From the NCBI GenBank assembly GCA_946631295.1, contig CAMOZY010000023.1:1-34125 (forward strand): a stretch of DNA of 34,125 nt, written 5' to 3'. Positions within the stretch are counted from its first letter, which is position 1; the number at the start of each line of letters is the position of its first letter. This DNA is from an uncultured Lachnospiraceae bacterium. GTDB taxonomy: Bacteria; Bacillota; Clostridia; Lachnospirales; Lachnospiraceae. Both the position numbers and the translations under genes were made by a program. Shown here in pieces: positions 24,287-33,320 of the stretch. The notes beneath the pieces are model-generated. The model was not told the DNA's origin. It searched no databases and was given only the letters and a program-made list of their open reading frames with translations.

Positions 24287-24396
24287 AAACAGGATGATCC
24301 TTAAAGCCGGATGACAGAACATAGCATGATCAGAAATGACAGATCTGCGAAGAGCAGATAGTGAAAAGAAAAACATATAAACGAGGAGTTTTGGAA

Positions 24397-25803
24397 TTGA
24401 TACCCGATGGCTTCAAAAAGAATATGTTAAGCCTTCTTGGAGATGAGGAATATCATCTTCTTGAAAATTCTATGTCCGAACCCTGTGTACAGTCTCTGAG
24501 ACTGAACATCCTTAAGGGAAATGAAGAATCCCGGAACAGGATCATTGAAAAATTCGGTCTTGAGCCTGTTTCCTATGAAAAGACAGGATATTATTTTAAT
24601 CCGGAAACAGCACCCGGAAGAAGACCTTATCATGATGCCGGAGTTTATTACATTCAGGATCCGGGAGCAATGGTTCCGGGAGCGATACTTACCGGAAGGC
24701 TGTTTGGAACAGATAAAAAATGTGCAGATGCGGGCGGACTTAAGATCCTGGATCTGTGTGCCGCTCCCGGAGGAAAATCCACACAGATAGCGGCAGCGAT
24801 GCAGGGAAAAGGAATTCTTTTTTCAAACGAGATAAACAGGTCAAGGGCGGAGATCCTCTCGCGCAATATAGAAAGAATGGGAATCCGGAATGCGATAGTT
24901 CTCAATGAAACTTCCGAAAAACTTGCAGAGAGATTCGAAGGATATTTTGACGCGATCGTTGTCGATGCTCCGTGTTCCGGAGAAGGAATGTTCAGGAAGG
25001 ATCAGGAGGCTGTATCACAGTGGTCTGAAGAGAGCGTTGGAATATGCGCCGAAAGGCAGACGGATATCCTTGAAAATGCCTGCAGAATGCTGAAGCCCGG
25101 CGGGGTGATCGTATATTCCACCTGCACCTTTGAAAAGGAAGAGGATGAAGATGTTGTTCGAGGACTGTTGTCGCGGCATTCCGATATCAAAATGACAGAT
25201 ACGTCATTTTTTAAGAAGGAAGCGGAAGGGGTAAGAGACGGCTTTTCCGGATGTGAAGATGCTGTAAGGATCTGGCCGATGTATTTCAGGGGAGAGGGAC
25301 ATTTTGCCGCACTTCTGGAAAAAGAAGGCGAGGGCGTAAATGCTTTTCCTGCAGGCGGATATGAAGATGCTTCAGTTGTCAGAGAACTTAAGGCCCTTGA
25401 ATCATTCCTGAAGGAATCGCTGAGTAAGGATGCTGCATCACGCATACTGGGCTCAAAAGACAGATTCAGACTTTTTGGCGACAATCTGTTCGTGATGCCG
25501 GAAGATACTCCTTCACTGCATGGCCTCAAGGTGCTAAGATGCGGTCTTCACCTGGGTACATTCAAAAAGGACAGATTTGAACCTGCGCATGCACTTGCAC
25601 TTTCACTGAATGAATGCGATGTAAAGAATGTAAAAAATGTCACGGAAGATGAAGCTGAAAGCTTCGTAAAGGGAATGACTCTGGAAGGTGATGGAAACGG
25701 ATGGGTTCTGATAAGCCTTGATGGATTTTCTCTCGGATGGGGTAAGGCATCCGGCGGAAAAATAAAGAATCATTATCCTAAGGGACTGAGGATACCGGGA
25801 TGA
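24397..25803 (+). CDS. RsmF/NOL1-NOP2-Sun family rRNA cytosine-C5 methyltransferase
   Basis: A SAM-dependent RNA m5C methyltransferase, 468 residues. It has an N-terminal RNA-binding part (IPDGFKKNMLSLLGDEEYHLLENSM), the SAM motif ILDLCAAPGGKSTQIA, motif IV VDAPCSGEGMFRKD with Cys193, motif VI YSTCTFEKEED with catalytic Cys243, and a C-terminal extension (about 330-468) with NHYPKGLR at the end, as in the Bacillota RsmF-like group with a PUA-like tail. TTG 24397 is preferred: GAGGAG lies eight bases upstream and the product then begins MIPDGF, the usual family start. GTG 24361, 12 codons earlier, is the alternative. It overlaps the next gene by four bases (ATGA). Confidence 0.9.
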   Translation: MIPDGFKKNMLSLLGDEEYHLLENSMSEPCVQSLRLNILKGNEESRNRIIEKFGLEPVSYEKTGYYFNPETAPGRRPYHDAGVYYIQDPGAMVPGAILTGRLFGTDKKCADAGGLKILDLCAAPGGKSTQIAAAMQGKGILFSNEINRSRAEILSRNIERMGIRNAIVLNETSEKLAERFEGYFDAIVVDAPCSGEGMFRKDQEAVSQWSEESVGICAERQTDILENACRMLKPGGVIVYSTCTFEKEEDEDVVRGLLSRHSDIKMTDTSFFKKEAEGVRDGFSGCEDAVRIWPMYFRGEGHFAALLEKEGEGVNAFPAGGYEDASVVRELKALESFLKESLSKDAASRILGSKDRFRLFGDNLFVMPEDTPSLHGLKVLRCGLHLGTFKKDRFEPAHALALSLNECDVKNVKNVTEDEAESFVKGMTLEGDGNGWVLISLDGFSLGWGKASGGKIKNHYPKGLRIPG

Positions 25804-26465
25804 ATCTGAAAGCAGAGATAATATATGAAAATGATCATGTGATCGTAATATATAAGCCTGCCGGTCTTCCTGTACAGACTGCAAGGGCATCACAGGAAGA
25901 TGTGTGTTCCCAGCTCAAGAATCATCTGAAGGGTAGCTATCTCGGTGTGATCCACAGACTGGACCAGCCCGTGGAGGGCCTGCTTGTTTTTGCAAAGGAC
26001 AGTAAGAGTGCGGCATTTTTGACATCGGATCTTCAGTCGGGAAAGCTTAAGAAAACATACAGAGCTGTTTCTTTTGGCGAAGCATCATGCAGCGGAAGCG
26101 ATATCTGCTATATGAGAAAAACTTCCGATGGTAAGTGCGAGATAGGAGAAGGTGCGGAATTCAAAAAAGCAGAGCTGTCATATGAACTGCTCGGAAACTC
26201 CCAGGGAACATCCTGCTTCAGGATCTCGATAAAGACAGGCAGGTTTCATCAGATAAGGGCACAGATGGCTCATCTTGGATATCCTCTGCTGGGTGACCTG
26301 AAATACGGTTCTTCGGAGAGTATCAGTCATTCGGAAAAACTGGGAATTGCTACACCTGCGCTTTGTGCGGACAGGCTTGAGTTCAGGGATCCCGGAAGCG
26401 GAGAGATGAAAACTTTTGAGATCACCCCTGCAAATCCTGCATTTAAAATTTATGCTGACAGATAA
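25800..26465 (+). CDS. RluA-family pseudouridine synthase
   Basis: A 221-residue RNA pseudouridine synthase of the RluA group without an S4 domain. Visible are the opening IIYENDHVIVIYKPAGLPVQ, the catalytic loop GVIHRLDQPVEGLLVFAKD (Asp55), LKKTYRAV, TGRFHQIRAQMAHLGYPLLGD and ALCADRLEF. The usual family motif is HRLDxxTSGL; here PVEGL replaces it, as in a common Firmicutes subgroup. Translational coupling to the m5C methyltransferase (ATGA) suggests a shared rRNA maturation role; the exact uridine is unknown. Confidence 0.92.
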   Translation: MNLKAEIIYENDHVIVIYKPAGLPVQTARASQEDVCSQLKNHLKGSYLGVIHRLDQPVEGLLVFAKDSKSAAFLTSDLQSGKLKKTYRAVSFGEASCSGSDICYMRKTSDGKCEIGEGAEFKKAELSYELLGNSQGTSCFRISIKTGRFHQIRAQMAHLGYPLLGDLKYGSSESISHSEKLGIATPALCADRLEFRDPGSGEMKTFEITPANPAFKIYADR

Positions 26466-28173
26466 TCTTGAAAAATTAACAGGACTGAAATATGACTCCG
26501 CCCGCTACAGGGGTTTTTCCGGGTGGATCAGATTCGTGGCTGTCTTATGGGCTCATACGACGGTTTATCTTTATGTGATCCTTACGGCATGTGCTCTGCC
26601 TCTTTACGTTAATGAATATTCAACCTTGGGCACGGGCAAGGCGACCTTCTGGATGCAGGGGTATCAGTTCTGCGGAAAGCTCCTGATCGTCGTTCCGATA
26701 CTATTGTTCATTTCCTTTGTGGGCGGAGTGATCGCTTATTACGATGATGAGGATGAGGACAGGTCCCTTTTAGACAGTGGGTATGTTATTCCTGATCTGA
26801 AAGAAGGAACGATATCTTCCGTTCATATATGGACTCTTTTGTTCATGGCGGGGGCGGTCATATCTTTTTACCTGTCTGAATACAAGAATATTGCCGTATC
26901 CGGTGAACGCGGATGGCACCTTGGCATGCAGCAGTACATGGTCTTTGGAGTATGCGTATTTCTGATAGCTGTACTGAGGTGCAGGGAATATATCTTCATG
27001 ATGCTGATACTTCTGACTTCCTTTGCGGTCAGCGCTGCCGGGATAATAATGGATCTGTTCGGCAATGTTTTCCACATTGAGGACTGGTCAGAGGGCAAGG
27101 TATCCACAATGGGAAATGCCAATTGGTTCTGCGGTTATCTTGTCACGGTGGTTTTCATCGGAGTGGCGCTCTATTTTACGAAGAAGGATGAACACACGCT
27201 TGGGAGCAGAATCCTGAAGGCTCTCCTTGCTGTATATCTGTTTGTATGCTTTATGATGTACATTGCCCAGGGATCTCTCAGCGGTTTTGTGGCTCTGTAC
27301 GGAGTTTTTCTGACACTGAGTATCATTGCGGGAGAAGACCTTGAAAAGCTCTTAAGGATATCTGAGATGTCCGTGATCTTTTCGTTTTCGGCATTTGTCA
27401 ATTCTCTGATAAAAAGGGTCGATGAGGGGTCGAGGGCGAATGATGCTTTCGGCGCTCTTATGTCCAATTCGGTATTCACATTCATCTGCTTTGTTCTTAT
27501 GCTTGCGCTGATGATATTTGTCCTTTGCAGGAAAAGAAGCCAAATACAAAAGGCCCGGTTTAACTACGGCAGGATACTTGTAATAATGACAGGCGTGTCA
27601 CTTATTTTGTATCTGATGGTGCTTGTGATAAATACCATAGCAGGCGGGAAACTCATTGCGGGAAACGTGTTTTATCTTTCTCCCGGATGGGGAAGCAACA
27701 GAGGCGAAACGATCAGCGTGGGACTCAGACTTTTTGACGGGATGAGCTTCAGGGAAAAGCTGTTTGGAAAGGGGCCGGATACGTTTTATTCATTTCTGAC
27801 AGGGGGAAGATTCCCTGTTCTGTCGAGAGAAGTAAGCACGTATTTTGGCGGTGCAAGACTTACGAATGCCCACTGTGAACCGGTGACAATGCTCGTTAAT
27901 GTCGGTATTGTCGGAACCGTCACATTCTACGGAATGCTGGTAAGCGTTCTTATAAAGATATTCAAAATGATCCTGCCGGGCGTAAAAAAAGGATCCGGAA
28001 ACGGCGGTATAAAGTCCGGCAGCGGATTTTTGCTCGGGACGGCACTTTGCATAATGGCATATATCATAAATAATCTATTCAGTTTTCAGACACCCATGAA
28101 CATATCCCAGCTGGCTCTTATACTGGGCTTTGGTGCTGCGGCGGTCTGTAACGGATCTGTGGAGGAAAAATGA
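26452..28173 (+). CDS. O-antigen ligase-like (Wzy_C/WaaL family) membrane protein
   Basis: A 573-residue membrane protein with about 12 helices. The Wzy_C/WaaL signatures are STMGNANWFCGYLV (about 218-231), a long soluble loop holding RGETISVGLRLFDGMSFREKLFGKGPDTF (the conserved Arg and GxGPxTF) and ARLTNAHCEPVTMLVNVGIVGTVTFY, with the His used by ligases. The family joins polyprenyl-linked glycans to acceptors or polymerises them. The start ATG 26452 overlaps the RluA gene by 14 bases and has no clear ribosome site, so re-initiation from upstream translation is likely. Its end overlaps the J-domain gene by four bases. Confidence 0.8.
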   Translation: MLTDNLEKLTGLKYDSARYRGFSGWIRFVAVLWAHTTVYLYVILTACALPLYVNEYSTLGTGKATFWMQGYQFCGKLLIVVPILLFISFVGGVIAYYDDEDEDRSLLDSGYVIPDLKEGTISSVHIWTLLFMAGAVISFYLSEYKNIAVSGERGWHLGMQQYMVFGVCVFLIAVLRCREYIFMMLILLTSFAVSAAGIIMDLFGNVFHIEDWSEGKVSTMGNANWFCGYLVTVVFIGVALYFTKKDEHTLGSRILKALLAVYLFVCFMMYIAQGSLSGFVALYGVFLTLSIIAGEDLEKLLRISEMSVIFSFSAFVNSLIKRVDEGSRANDAFGALMSNSVFTFICFVLMLALMIFVLCRKRSQIQKARFNYGRILVIMTGVSLILYLMVLVINTIAGGKLIAGNVFYLSPGWGSNRGETISVGLRLFDGMSFREKLFGKGPDTFYSFLTGGRFPVLSREVSTYFGGARLTNAHCEPVTMLVNVGIVGTVTFYGMLVSVLIKIFKMILPGVKKGSGNGGIKSGSGFLLGTALCIMAYIINNLFSFQTPMNISQLALILGFGAAAVCNGSVEEK

Positions 28174-28958
28174 ACGGACTTAAGGCTGTAAAGGTGGCAG
28201 AACTCAGGAGCAGACTTGCTGCCATACCTGCCAAGATAATACTTGCACTGGTTGTTACCACAGTGCTTTCATGGGATACGGACTTTGGTACGACATTCGA
28301 TACGATGATCGCGGATCCGCTGAAGAGCGCAAAGCTCCTGGTCATTTTTTACGGAGTGATCTCATATGTGTATTTTTTTATCAGACTGTTCCATAACTAT
28401 ATTGTTGGAATTCTGGTTGCCGCAGCTGCAGCGTATGCGGTCTTCAGTATAAGGGACAGGTTCACCGCCGATCAGTTCATGCTCATTGAACTGTTCATGA
28501 TATTCGGCGGTCCGGTCATGGATGTACTGAGGTTCATCAGATATCTGAACATGAAAAGGGAGGTCCTGGCAGAGTCGAGGGATCTTAAGGATAAGATCGA
28601 TGATATCTATGACAACGTACACGGATATGAGGAAGGATTTGACAGGGGCTATGAGAGCGGATACTTCAGGGGCCGCAGCGAGAATATTTCATTTCGTGAA
28701 AGAGAAAGACTTGAAGAATACGACGATGAAGAAGGATATGATGACGGGTATGATGAGGAATACGATGAAGGTTTACTAGAAGAGCGAAATGAACCTAAAG
28801 GCCTTCCCGGCGGATTTTTCGAAGGATGCAAGACGCCCGAAGCCATAAAGAAGAGGTACCGCGATCTTTGCAAGGTATACCACCCCGACAGCGGCAACGG
28901 CTCCGAGGTCATTTTCAAAGCGGTATGTGACGAATATAACCGTTTAATGGACGAATAA
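28170..28958 (+). CDS. Membrane-anchored protein with C-terminal J (DnaJ) domain
   Basis: A 262-residue protein with about three membrane helices (about 20-34, 55-70, 73-95), a possible fourth (about 105-120), a cytosolic helical linker and an odd Gly-Tyr and Asp/Glu-Tyr rich region (about 148-208; YEEGFDRGYESGYFRGR, EGYDDGYDEEYDEG). At the end is a short J domain (about 214-262): GFFEGCKTPEAIKKRYRDLCKVYHPDSGNGSEVIFKAVCDEYNRLM, with the HPD tripeptide at 238-240 that stimulates DnaK ATPase. GGAGGA before ATG 28170 is a good ribosome site. Coupled to the ligase-like gene, it might recruit DnaK to a membrane glycan complex; this is inference. Confidence 0.8.
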   Translation: MNGLKAVKVAELRSRLAAIPAKIILALVVTTVLSWDTDFGTTFDTMIADPLKSAKLLVIFYGVISYVYFFIRLFHNYIVGILVAAAAAYAVFSIRDRFTADQFMLIELFMIFGGPVMDVLRFIRYLNMKREVLAESRDLKDKIDDIYDNVHGYEEGFDRGYESGYFRGRSENISFRERERLEEYDDEEGYDDGYDEEYDEGLLEERNEPKGLPGGFFEGCKTPEAIKKRYRDLCKVYHPDSGNGSEVIFKAVCDEYNRLMDE

Positions 28959-29004
28959 AGGCATTTGTGGTAGATTAATCTATTATATTTTCATTTCAGA
29001 TAAG

Positions 29005-29018
29005 AAAAGACGTCTTTT
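29005..29018 (+). promoter_or_regulatory. Perfect 14-base palindrome in the metG leader
   Basis: AAAAGACGTCTTTT lies about 29 bases before ATG 29047. A second palindrome, TAGATTAATCTA (28971-28982), overlaps the probable promoter region. Either could be an operator; no T-box or SAM riboswitch fits in the 88-base gap. Confidence 0.35.
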
Positions 29019-29046
29019 ATGTGACGCCGAAAGGACGGTGATCTTT

Positions 29047-31053
29047 ATGCAGAATAAGGGACCATATTACATTACAACTGCGATAGCTTATACATCGGGG
29101 AAGCCTCATATAGGCAATTCCTATGAGATCGTCATGGCGGATGCCGTAGCAAGACATAAGAGACAGCAGGGTTTTGAAGTATTTTTCCAGACGGGAACCG
29201 ATGAGCACGGTCAGAAGATCGAGGAAAAGGCCGAGGCTGAGGGAATCTCTCCCAAGGAGTTTGTCGACCGTATTGCCGGGATCATAAGAGGAATATGCGA
29301 CAGCCTTGATGTTTCCTATGACAAGTTCATCCGTACCACCGACAAGGATCATGAAGCTCAGATCCAGAAGATATTCAAGAAGATGTATGACAAGGGAGAT
29401 ATCTACAAGGGTGCTTATGAAGGACTCTACTGCACTCCCTGTGAGTCATTCTGGACAGAGAGCCAGCTTGTGGACGGAAAGTGCCCCGACTGCGGACGTG
29501 AGGTTAAGCCTGCCAAAGAGGAAGCTTACTTCTTCAAAATGAGCAAGTATGCCGATAAGCTCATGAAGTATTATGATGAGCATCCTGAATTCATACAGCC
29601 CGTTTCCCGTAAAAATGAGATGGTCAATAATTTCCTGAAGCCCGGTCTGCAGGATCTGTGCGTATCCAGGACCTCCTTTACATGGGGAATCCCTGTTTCA
29701 TTTGATGAAAAGCACGTCGTATATGTATGGCTTGATGCGCTCAGCAACTATATCACCGGTATAGGTTATGACGCTGACGGCAACAGTTCGGATATGTACA
29801 AGAAGTTCTGGCCCGCAGATCTTCATCTTATCGGAAAGGACATCATCCGTTTCCATACGATCTACTGGCCCATATTCCTTATGTCACTGGAAGAGCCTCT
29901 TCCCAAGAAGGTTTTCGGACATCCCTGGCTGTTACAGGGCGGCGAGAAGATGAGTAAGTCAAGGGGCAATGTTATCTATGCAGATGACCTCATCTCGCTT
30001 TACGGTGTCGATGCGGTGCGCTACTACGTGCTTCATGAGATGCCTTATGAAAATGACGGAACCATCACATGGGAACTCATGACCGAAAGATACAATTCGG
30101 ATCTTGCGAATATCCTCGGCAATCTCGTAAAGAGAACGATCTCCATGACCAATAAGTATTTTGGCGGTGTTGTTACAAAGACCGGTGTCGAAGGAGATGC
30201 CGATGCGGATCTTAAGGCTGTAGTTACTGCCGCAAGGGATAAGGTCACAGGCAAAATGGATGACCTCAGGGTTGCTGATGCCATCGACGAGGTGTTTGCG
30301 ATATTCAAACGTTCCAATAAATATATCGACGAGACCGAGCCCTGGACACTTGCCAAGGATGATGCAGGTAAGGACAGGCTTTCAGAGGTTATGTATAACC
30401 TTACCGAATCGATCGTGATCGGTGCAAATCTTCTTATGCCCTATATGCCCGAGACCGCTAAGGCTATCCTGGCACAGCTTTCAGAGGAAAAGCTCAGGGA
30501 CTATGAAGATCTTGACAGGTTCGGACTCTACGAGTCCGGAAAGAAGGTCACGGAAGACCCCGAGACTCTGTTTGCACGTCTGAACCTTGAGGATATCATG
30601 AAGAAGGTTGAGGAGATCCGTGCGGCACAGAGAGCAGAGTATGAAAGGGAAAACGGCATCACTTCCGAAGCATCATCCGAGAGTGCGGATGAGAAGTCTG
30701 ACGATGCCATCGATATTGAGCCCAAGGCTGAGATCAGCTATGACGATTTTGCGAAGCTCCAGCTGCAGGTAGGACAGATCATCTCCTGCGAAGAGGTTCC
30801 GAAGTCCAAAAAGCTTCTCTGCTCACAGGTTAAGATAGGAAGTAAGACCAGACAGATACTTTCCGGTATCAAGTCAGGTTATTCGGCAGAGGAAATGGTG
30901 GGAAAGAAGGTTGTTGTCCTTACCAATCTTGCTCCCCGCCAGATTGCGGGACTTACCAGCGAAGGAATGCTTCTTTGCGCAGAGAATGCTGAGGGTGTGC
31001 TTTCACTCCTGAGCGTTGATAAGGATATGCCTGCCGGAGCTGAGATCGGATAA
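29047..31053 (+). CDS. metG: Methionyl-tRNA synthetase
   Basis: This class I synthetase charges tRNA-Met, including the initiator, in the cytosol. It has 668 residues. The HIGH box appears as PHIGN near residue 20, followed by a zinc knuckle of C129/C132/C146/C149 (CTPC and CPDC), the catalytic KMSKS loop at 301-305, and an anticodon-binding helical domain (about 350-500). An acidic linker (about 535-560) leads to a C-terminal EMAPII/Trbp-type tRNA-binding domain (about 563-668, FAKLQLQVGQIISCEEVPKSKKLLCSQVKIG). ATG 29047 gives the usual start; GTG 29038 is possible. A lipase-like gene begins 16 bases after the stop. Confidence 0.97.
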   Translation: MQNKGPYYITTAIAYTSGKPHIGNSYEIVMADAVARHKRQQGFEVFFQTGTDEHGQKIEEKAEAEGISPKEFVDRIAGIIRGICDSLDVSYDKFIRTTDKDHEAQIQKIFKKMYDKGDIYKGAYEGLYCTPCESFWTESQLVDGKCPDCGREVKPAKEEAYFFKMSKYADKLMKYYDEHPEFIQPVSRKNEMVNNFLKPGLQDLCVSRTSFTWGIPVSFDEKHVVYVWLDALSNYITGIGYDADGNSSDMYKKFWPADLHLIGKDIIRFHTIYWPIFLMSLEEPLPKKVFGHPWLLQGGEKMSKSRGNVIYADDLISLYGVDAVRYYVLHEMPYENDGTITWELMTERYNSDLANILGNLVKRTISMTNKYFGGVVTKTGVEGDADADLKAVVTAARDKVTGKMDDLRVADAIDEVFAIFKRSNKYIDETEPWTLAKDDAGKDRLSEVMYNLTESIVIGANLLMPYMPETAKAILAQLSEEKLRDYEDLDRFGLYESGKKVTEDPETLFARLNLEDIMKKVEEIRAAQRAEYERENGITSEASSESADEKSDDAIDIEPKAEISYDDFAKLQLQVGQIISCEEVPKSKKLLCSQVKIGSKTRQILSGIKSGYSAEEMVGKKVVVLTNLAPRQIAGLTSEGMLLCAENAEGVLSLLSVDKDMPAGAEIG

Positions 31054-31068
31054 TTAGAGGGTGCTTCC

Positions 31069-32007
31069 ATGAAAAAAGAAGAATTCTTTTTTGATTCAAG
31101 AGACGGCGAAACAAGTATCCATGGCGTAAGATGGATGCCTGATTCGGGCGCGGACGGAGCAAAGGGCATAATCCAGGTGATTCACGGCATGGAAGAATAT
31201 GTCGGAAGATATGAGGATTTTGCACAGTTCATGACAGCCAGAGGATTCATTGTGACAGGCGAGGATCATCTGGGTCATGGCGGCACCGTGACCGACGGAG
31301 GACTGACGGGTTATTTTTGCGAACAGGACCCCGCAACCGTCGTTGTGCGTGATGTCCACAGACTTAAAAAGATCACCCAGGAGAAATTCCCGGGACTTCC
31401 TGTGATAATAATGGGTCACAGCATGGGATCTTTTATTGCAAGGAACTATATCTACCGTTACGGCAGCGGGATCAATATGGCTGTCATAATGGGAACGGGA
31501 AGTATGCCGAATTCCGTGCTTGGCGCAGGCAGTGCCGTTACCAAACTGACCGCTCTTTTCAAGGGATCAAAATGCAAGCCTGAGCTGGTCACCAAACTGA
31601 GCTTTGGCGGATATCTTAAGAAGATATCTTCACCAAGAACTCCCTATGACTGGCTCAGCGCAAATGAAAAGAATGTTGATGATTATATAGCCGATCCCAT
31701 GTGCGGATTCGGATTCACGGCAAACGGGTATATCACTCTTTTTGAGCTGATGAAGAGAATGCAGAATGACGATAACATTGCTGCTGTTCCCAAGACTCTC
31801 CCTCTTTTATTCGTAGCCGGTGAGGACGATCCGGTAGGTGCATACGGGGAGGGCGTTAAGGCTGCTGCGGACAGCTACAGGAATGCCGGAATAAGGGATA
31901 TTACCGTGAAGCTTTATCCGGGCGACAGGCATGAGATCCTTAACGAGGATAACAAAGAAACCGTCAAAGAGGATATCCTTGAATGGATAACGGCAAGACT
32001 TTCCTGA
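31069..32007 (+). CDS. Alpha/beta hydrolase (monoacylglycerol lipase/lysophospholipase type)
   Basis: A 312-residue serine hydrolase of the Hydrolase_4 group. It shows the oxyanion-side motif VIHGMEEYVGRYEDFAQFM, GEDHLGHG, the nucleophile elbow GHSMG (Ser118), probable acid Asp254 in GEDDPVG and His288 in GDRHEIL. Such enzymes cleave monoglycerides or lysophospholipids. No signal peptide is seen, so it should be cytosolic. GAGGG upstream and a 16-base gap to metG suggest co-transcription. The next acetyltransferase gene overlaps its end by 25 bases. Confidence 0.9.
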   Translation: MKKEEFFFDSRDGETSIHGVRWMPDSGADGAKGIIQVIHGMEEYVGRYEDFAQFMTARGFIVTGEDHLGHGGTVTDGGLTGYFCEQDPATVVVRDVHRLKKITQEKFPGLPVIIMGHSMGSFIARNYIYRYGSGINMAVIMGTGSMPNSVLGAGSAVTKLTALFKGSKCKPELVTKLSFGGYLKKISSPRTPYDWLSANEKNVDDYIADPMCGFGFTANGYITLFELMKRMQNDDNIAAVPKTLPLLFVAGEDDPVGAYGEGVKAAADSYRNAGIRDITVKLYPGDRHEILNEDNKETVKEDILEWITARLS

Positions 32008-32474
32008 AATCCCGAATAAGATATGAATGGGCCCTGCCGGAGGACTGGACGGAAGCGATGTCGCTTGTCTGGACGACCTTTATGGAATTCGAGGCGGCCG
32101 ATTACGGTCAGGAAGGCACGGGACATTTTTTCGAATTCATTACAGACGATGATCTTCACGAAGCGTTCCTGAAGGGGAATTATCCCGTGATGGTAGCGAG
32201 ACTTGACGGACATATCATAGGAGTCGGGTCACTTCGCGGCGGAAACAGACTGTCGCTTTTGTTTGTGCACAGGGATTACCATCACCTCGGTGTAGGAGCA
32301 GAGCTGGTGGACAGGCTGTGCAGATATCTTAGGGATATATGTCATGAGAACAATATGATCGTAAGGGCAGCGCCCTATGCGGTCGGTTTTTACAAAAAGA
32401 TAGGTTTTTTGGCGCTTGAGCCGGAGCGGAGTATTTCCGGGATCAGGGTAACGACCATGGAACTGGTCTTTTAG
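31983..32474 (+). CDS. GNAT N-acetyltransferase
   Basis: A 163-residue acetyltransferase. The core is YPVMVARLDGHIIGVGSLRGGNRLSLLFVHRDYHHLGVGAELVDRLCRYLRD, in which HRDYHHLGVGAEL is the acetyl-CoA pyrophosphate loop (Q/RxxGxG/A type), followed by PYAVGFYKKIGFLAL, the usual closing motif. ATG 31983 has AAAGAGGA nine bases upstream, inside the end of the hydrolase gene. The substrate is unknown. Confidence 0.88.
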   Translation: MDNGKTFLKSRIRYEWALPEDWTEAMSLVWTTFMEFEAADYGQEGTGHFFEFITDDDLHEAFLKGNYPVMVARLDGHIIGVGSLRGGNRLSLLFVHRDYHHLGVGAELVDRLCRYLRDICHENNMIVRAAPYAVGFYKKIGFLALEPERSISGIRVTTMELVF

Positions 32475-32485
32475 AAAGGTTTACT

Positions 32486-33181
32486 GTGAGATTTCTTAAT
32501 CCGGATTCAAAATTTATGGCTGTTCTTACGAAGATCAGCGACGTTATGCTGCTGAACCTTCTTACCATTATCATGTGCATACCGATAATTACGGCAGGCG
32601 CTGCATTTACGGCTAAGGACTATATGTGCTATAAGCTCGTAAAGAATGAAGAGGGAGGCATAACAAAGGGCTTTTTCCATTCTTTTAAGCAGAATTTCAA
32701 GCAGGCCACCATCATATGGCTCATGATGCTGGTCATAATAGGCGTTGCGGCTTTTGACGTGCTCTTTGCAAGCGGACTTGAAGGAGAGGGCACCGACATT
32801 GTAAAGGCTATAATGCTCGCCGTATTTTTCTTCATATTCATATCCTGCATTATGATCTTCCCCGTACTGGCAAGATTTGACAATACTGTTAAAGGAACGA
32901 TCAAGAGCGGGCTTCACATGACTGTTGCGATCCTTCCCAGGGCAATCCTCATGGGAATCATGTATATCATTCCCCCTGTCATCGGACTGTACTGGTTTTC
33001 ATCTGTTCCTGTCGTATTTCTTTTCGGCATAGCCGGTCCCGGATACCTGAGCGCCATGCTTTACCGCAAGGCTTTCGAGAAGGTTGAGGAGAGATTCTAT
33101 GAAGAACATCCTGAAGCTGCACCCGAAGTCGATCCCGTGGAAGAACAGATGAAGAAGTATATGGGAGAAAGCGATAAGTAA
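32486..33181 (+). CDS. YesL/DUF624-family membrane protein
   Basis: This 231-residue protein has about five membrane helices and the YesL opening FMAVLTKISDVMLLNLLTIIMCIPIITAGAAFTAKDYMCYKLVKNEEGGITKGFFHSFKQNFKQATI. The family usually sits in carbohydrate ABC transporter loci of Bacillota; its exact function is not established. Here the sugar-transporter ATPase gene follows, behind its own promoter. The start is GTG 32486, with AGAAAGG six bases upstream. The C-terminal tail is acidic and cytosolic. Confidence 0.85.
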   Translation: MRFLNPDSKFMAVLTKISDVMLLNLLTIIMCIPIITAGAAFTAKDYMCYKLVKNEEGGITKGFFHSFKQNFKQATIIWLMMLVIIGVAAFDVLFASGLEGEGTDIVKAIMLAVFFFIFISCIMIFPVLARFDNTVKGTIKSGLHMTVAILPRAILMGIMYIIPPVIGLYWFSSVPVVFLFGIAGPGYLSAMLYRKAFEKVEERFYEEHPEAAPEVDPVEEQMKKYMGESDK

Positions 33182-33279
33182 AATACGTCAAAACGACGAA
33201 AGCATCCGACATCTGGTTGGGCAATATGCCAATGAGTTTAGATTTTCTTTATTTTCCATGGCAAAATGACCAAACCACG

Positions 33280-33320
33280 CCCGAAAGTTTGTTTATCTCT
33301 GTTCTTTTCAAACTTCGGGG
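33280..33320 (+). promoter_or_regulatory. Long inverted repeat overlapping the -35 of the sugar-ABC ATPase gene
   Basis: Arms CCCGAAAGTTTG (33280-33291) and CAAACTTCGGGG (33309-33320) pair over 11 bases with one bulged A and a 17-base centre. The right arm contains the -35 box. There is no T run, so an operator is more likely than a terminator. Confidence 0.5.

Noticed and set aside
24343-24359. Hairpin ATCTGC-gaaga-GCAGAT before the m5C methyltransferase gene
   Set aside because: Only six base pairs with no T run; too weak for a terminator and without other support.
28959-29046. T-box or SAM riboswitch upstream of metG
   Set aside because: The gap is only 88 bases and shows no T-box sequence, specifier stem or terminator/antiterminator pair.
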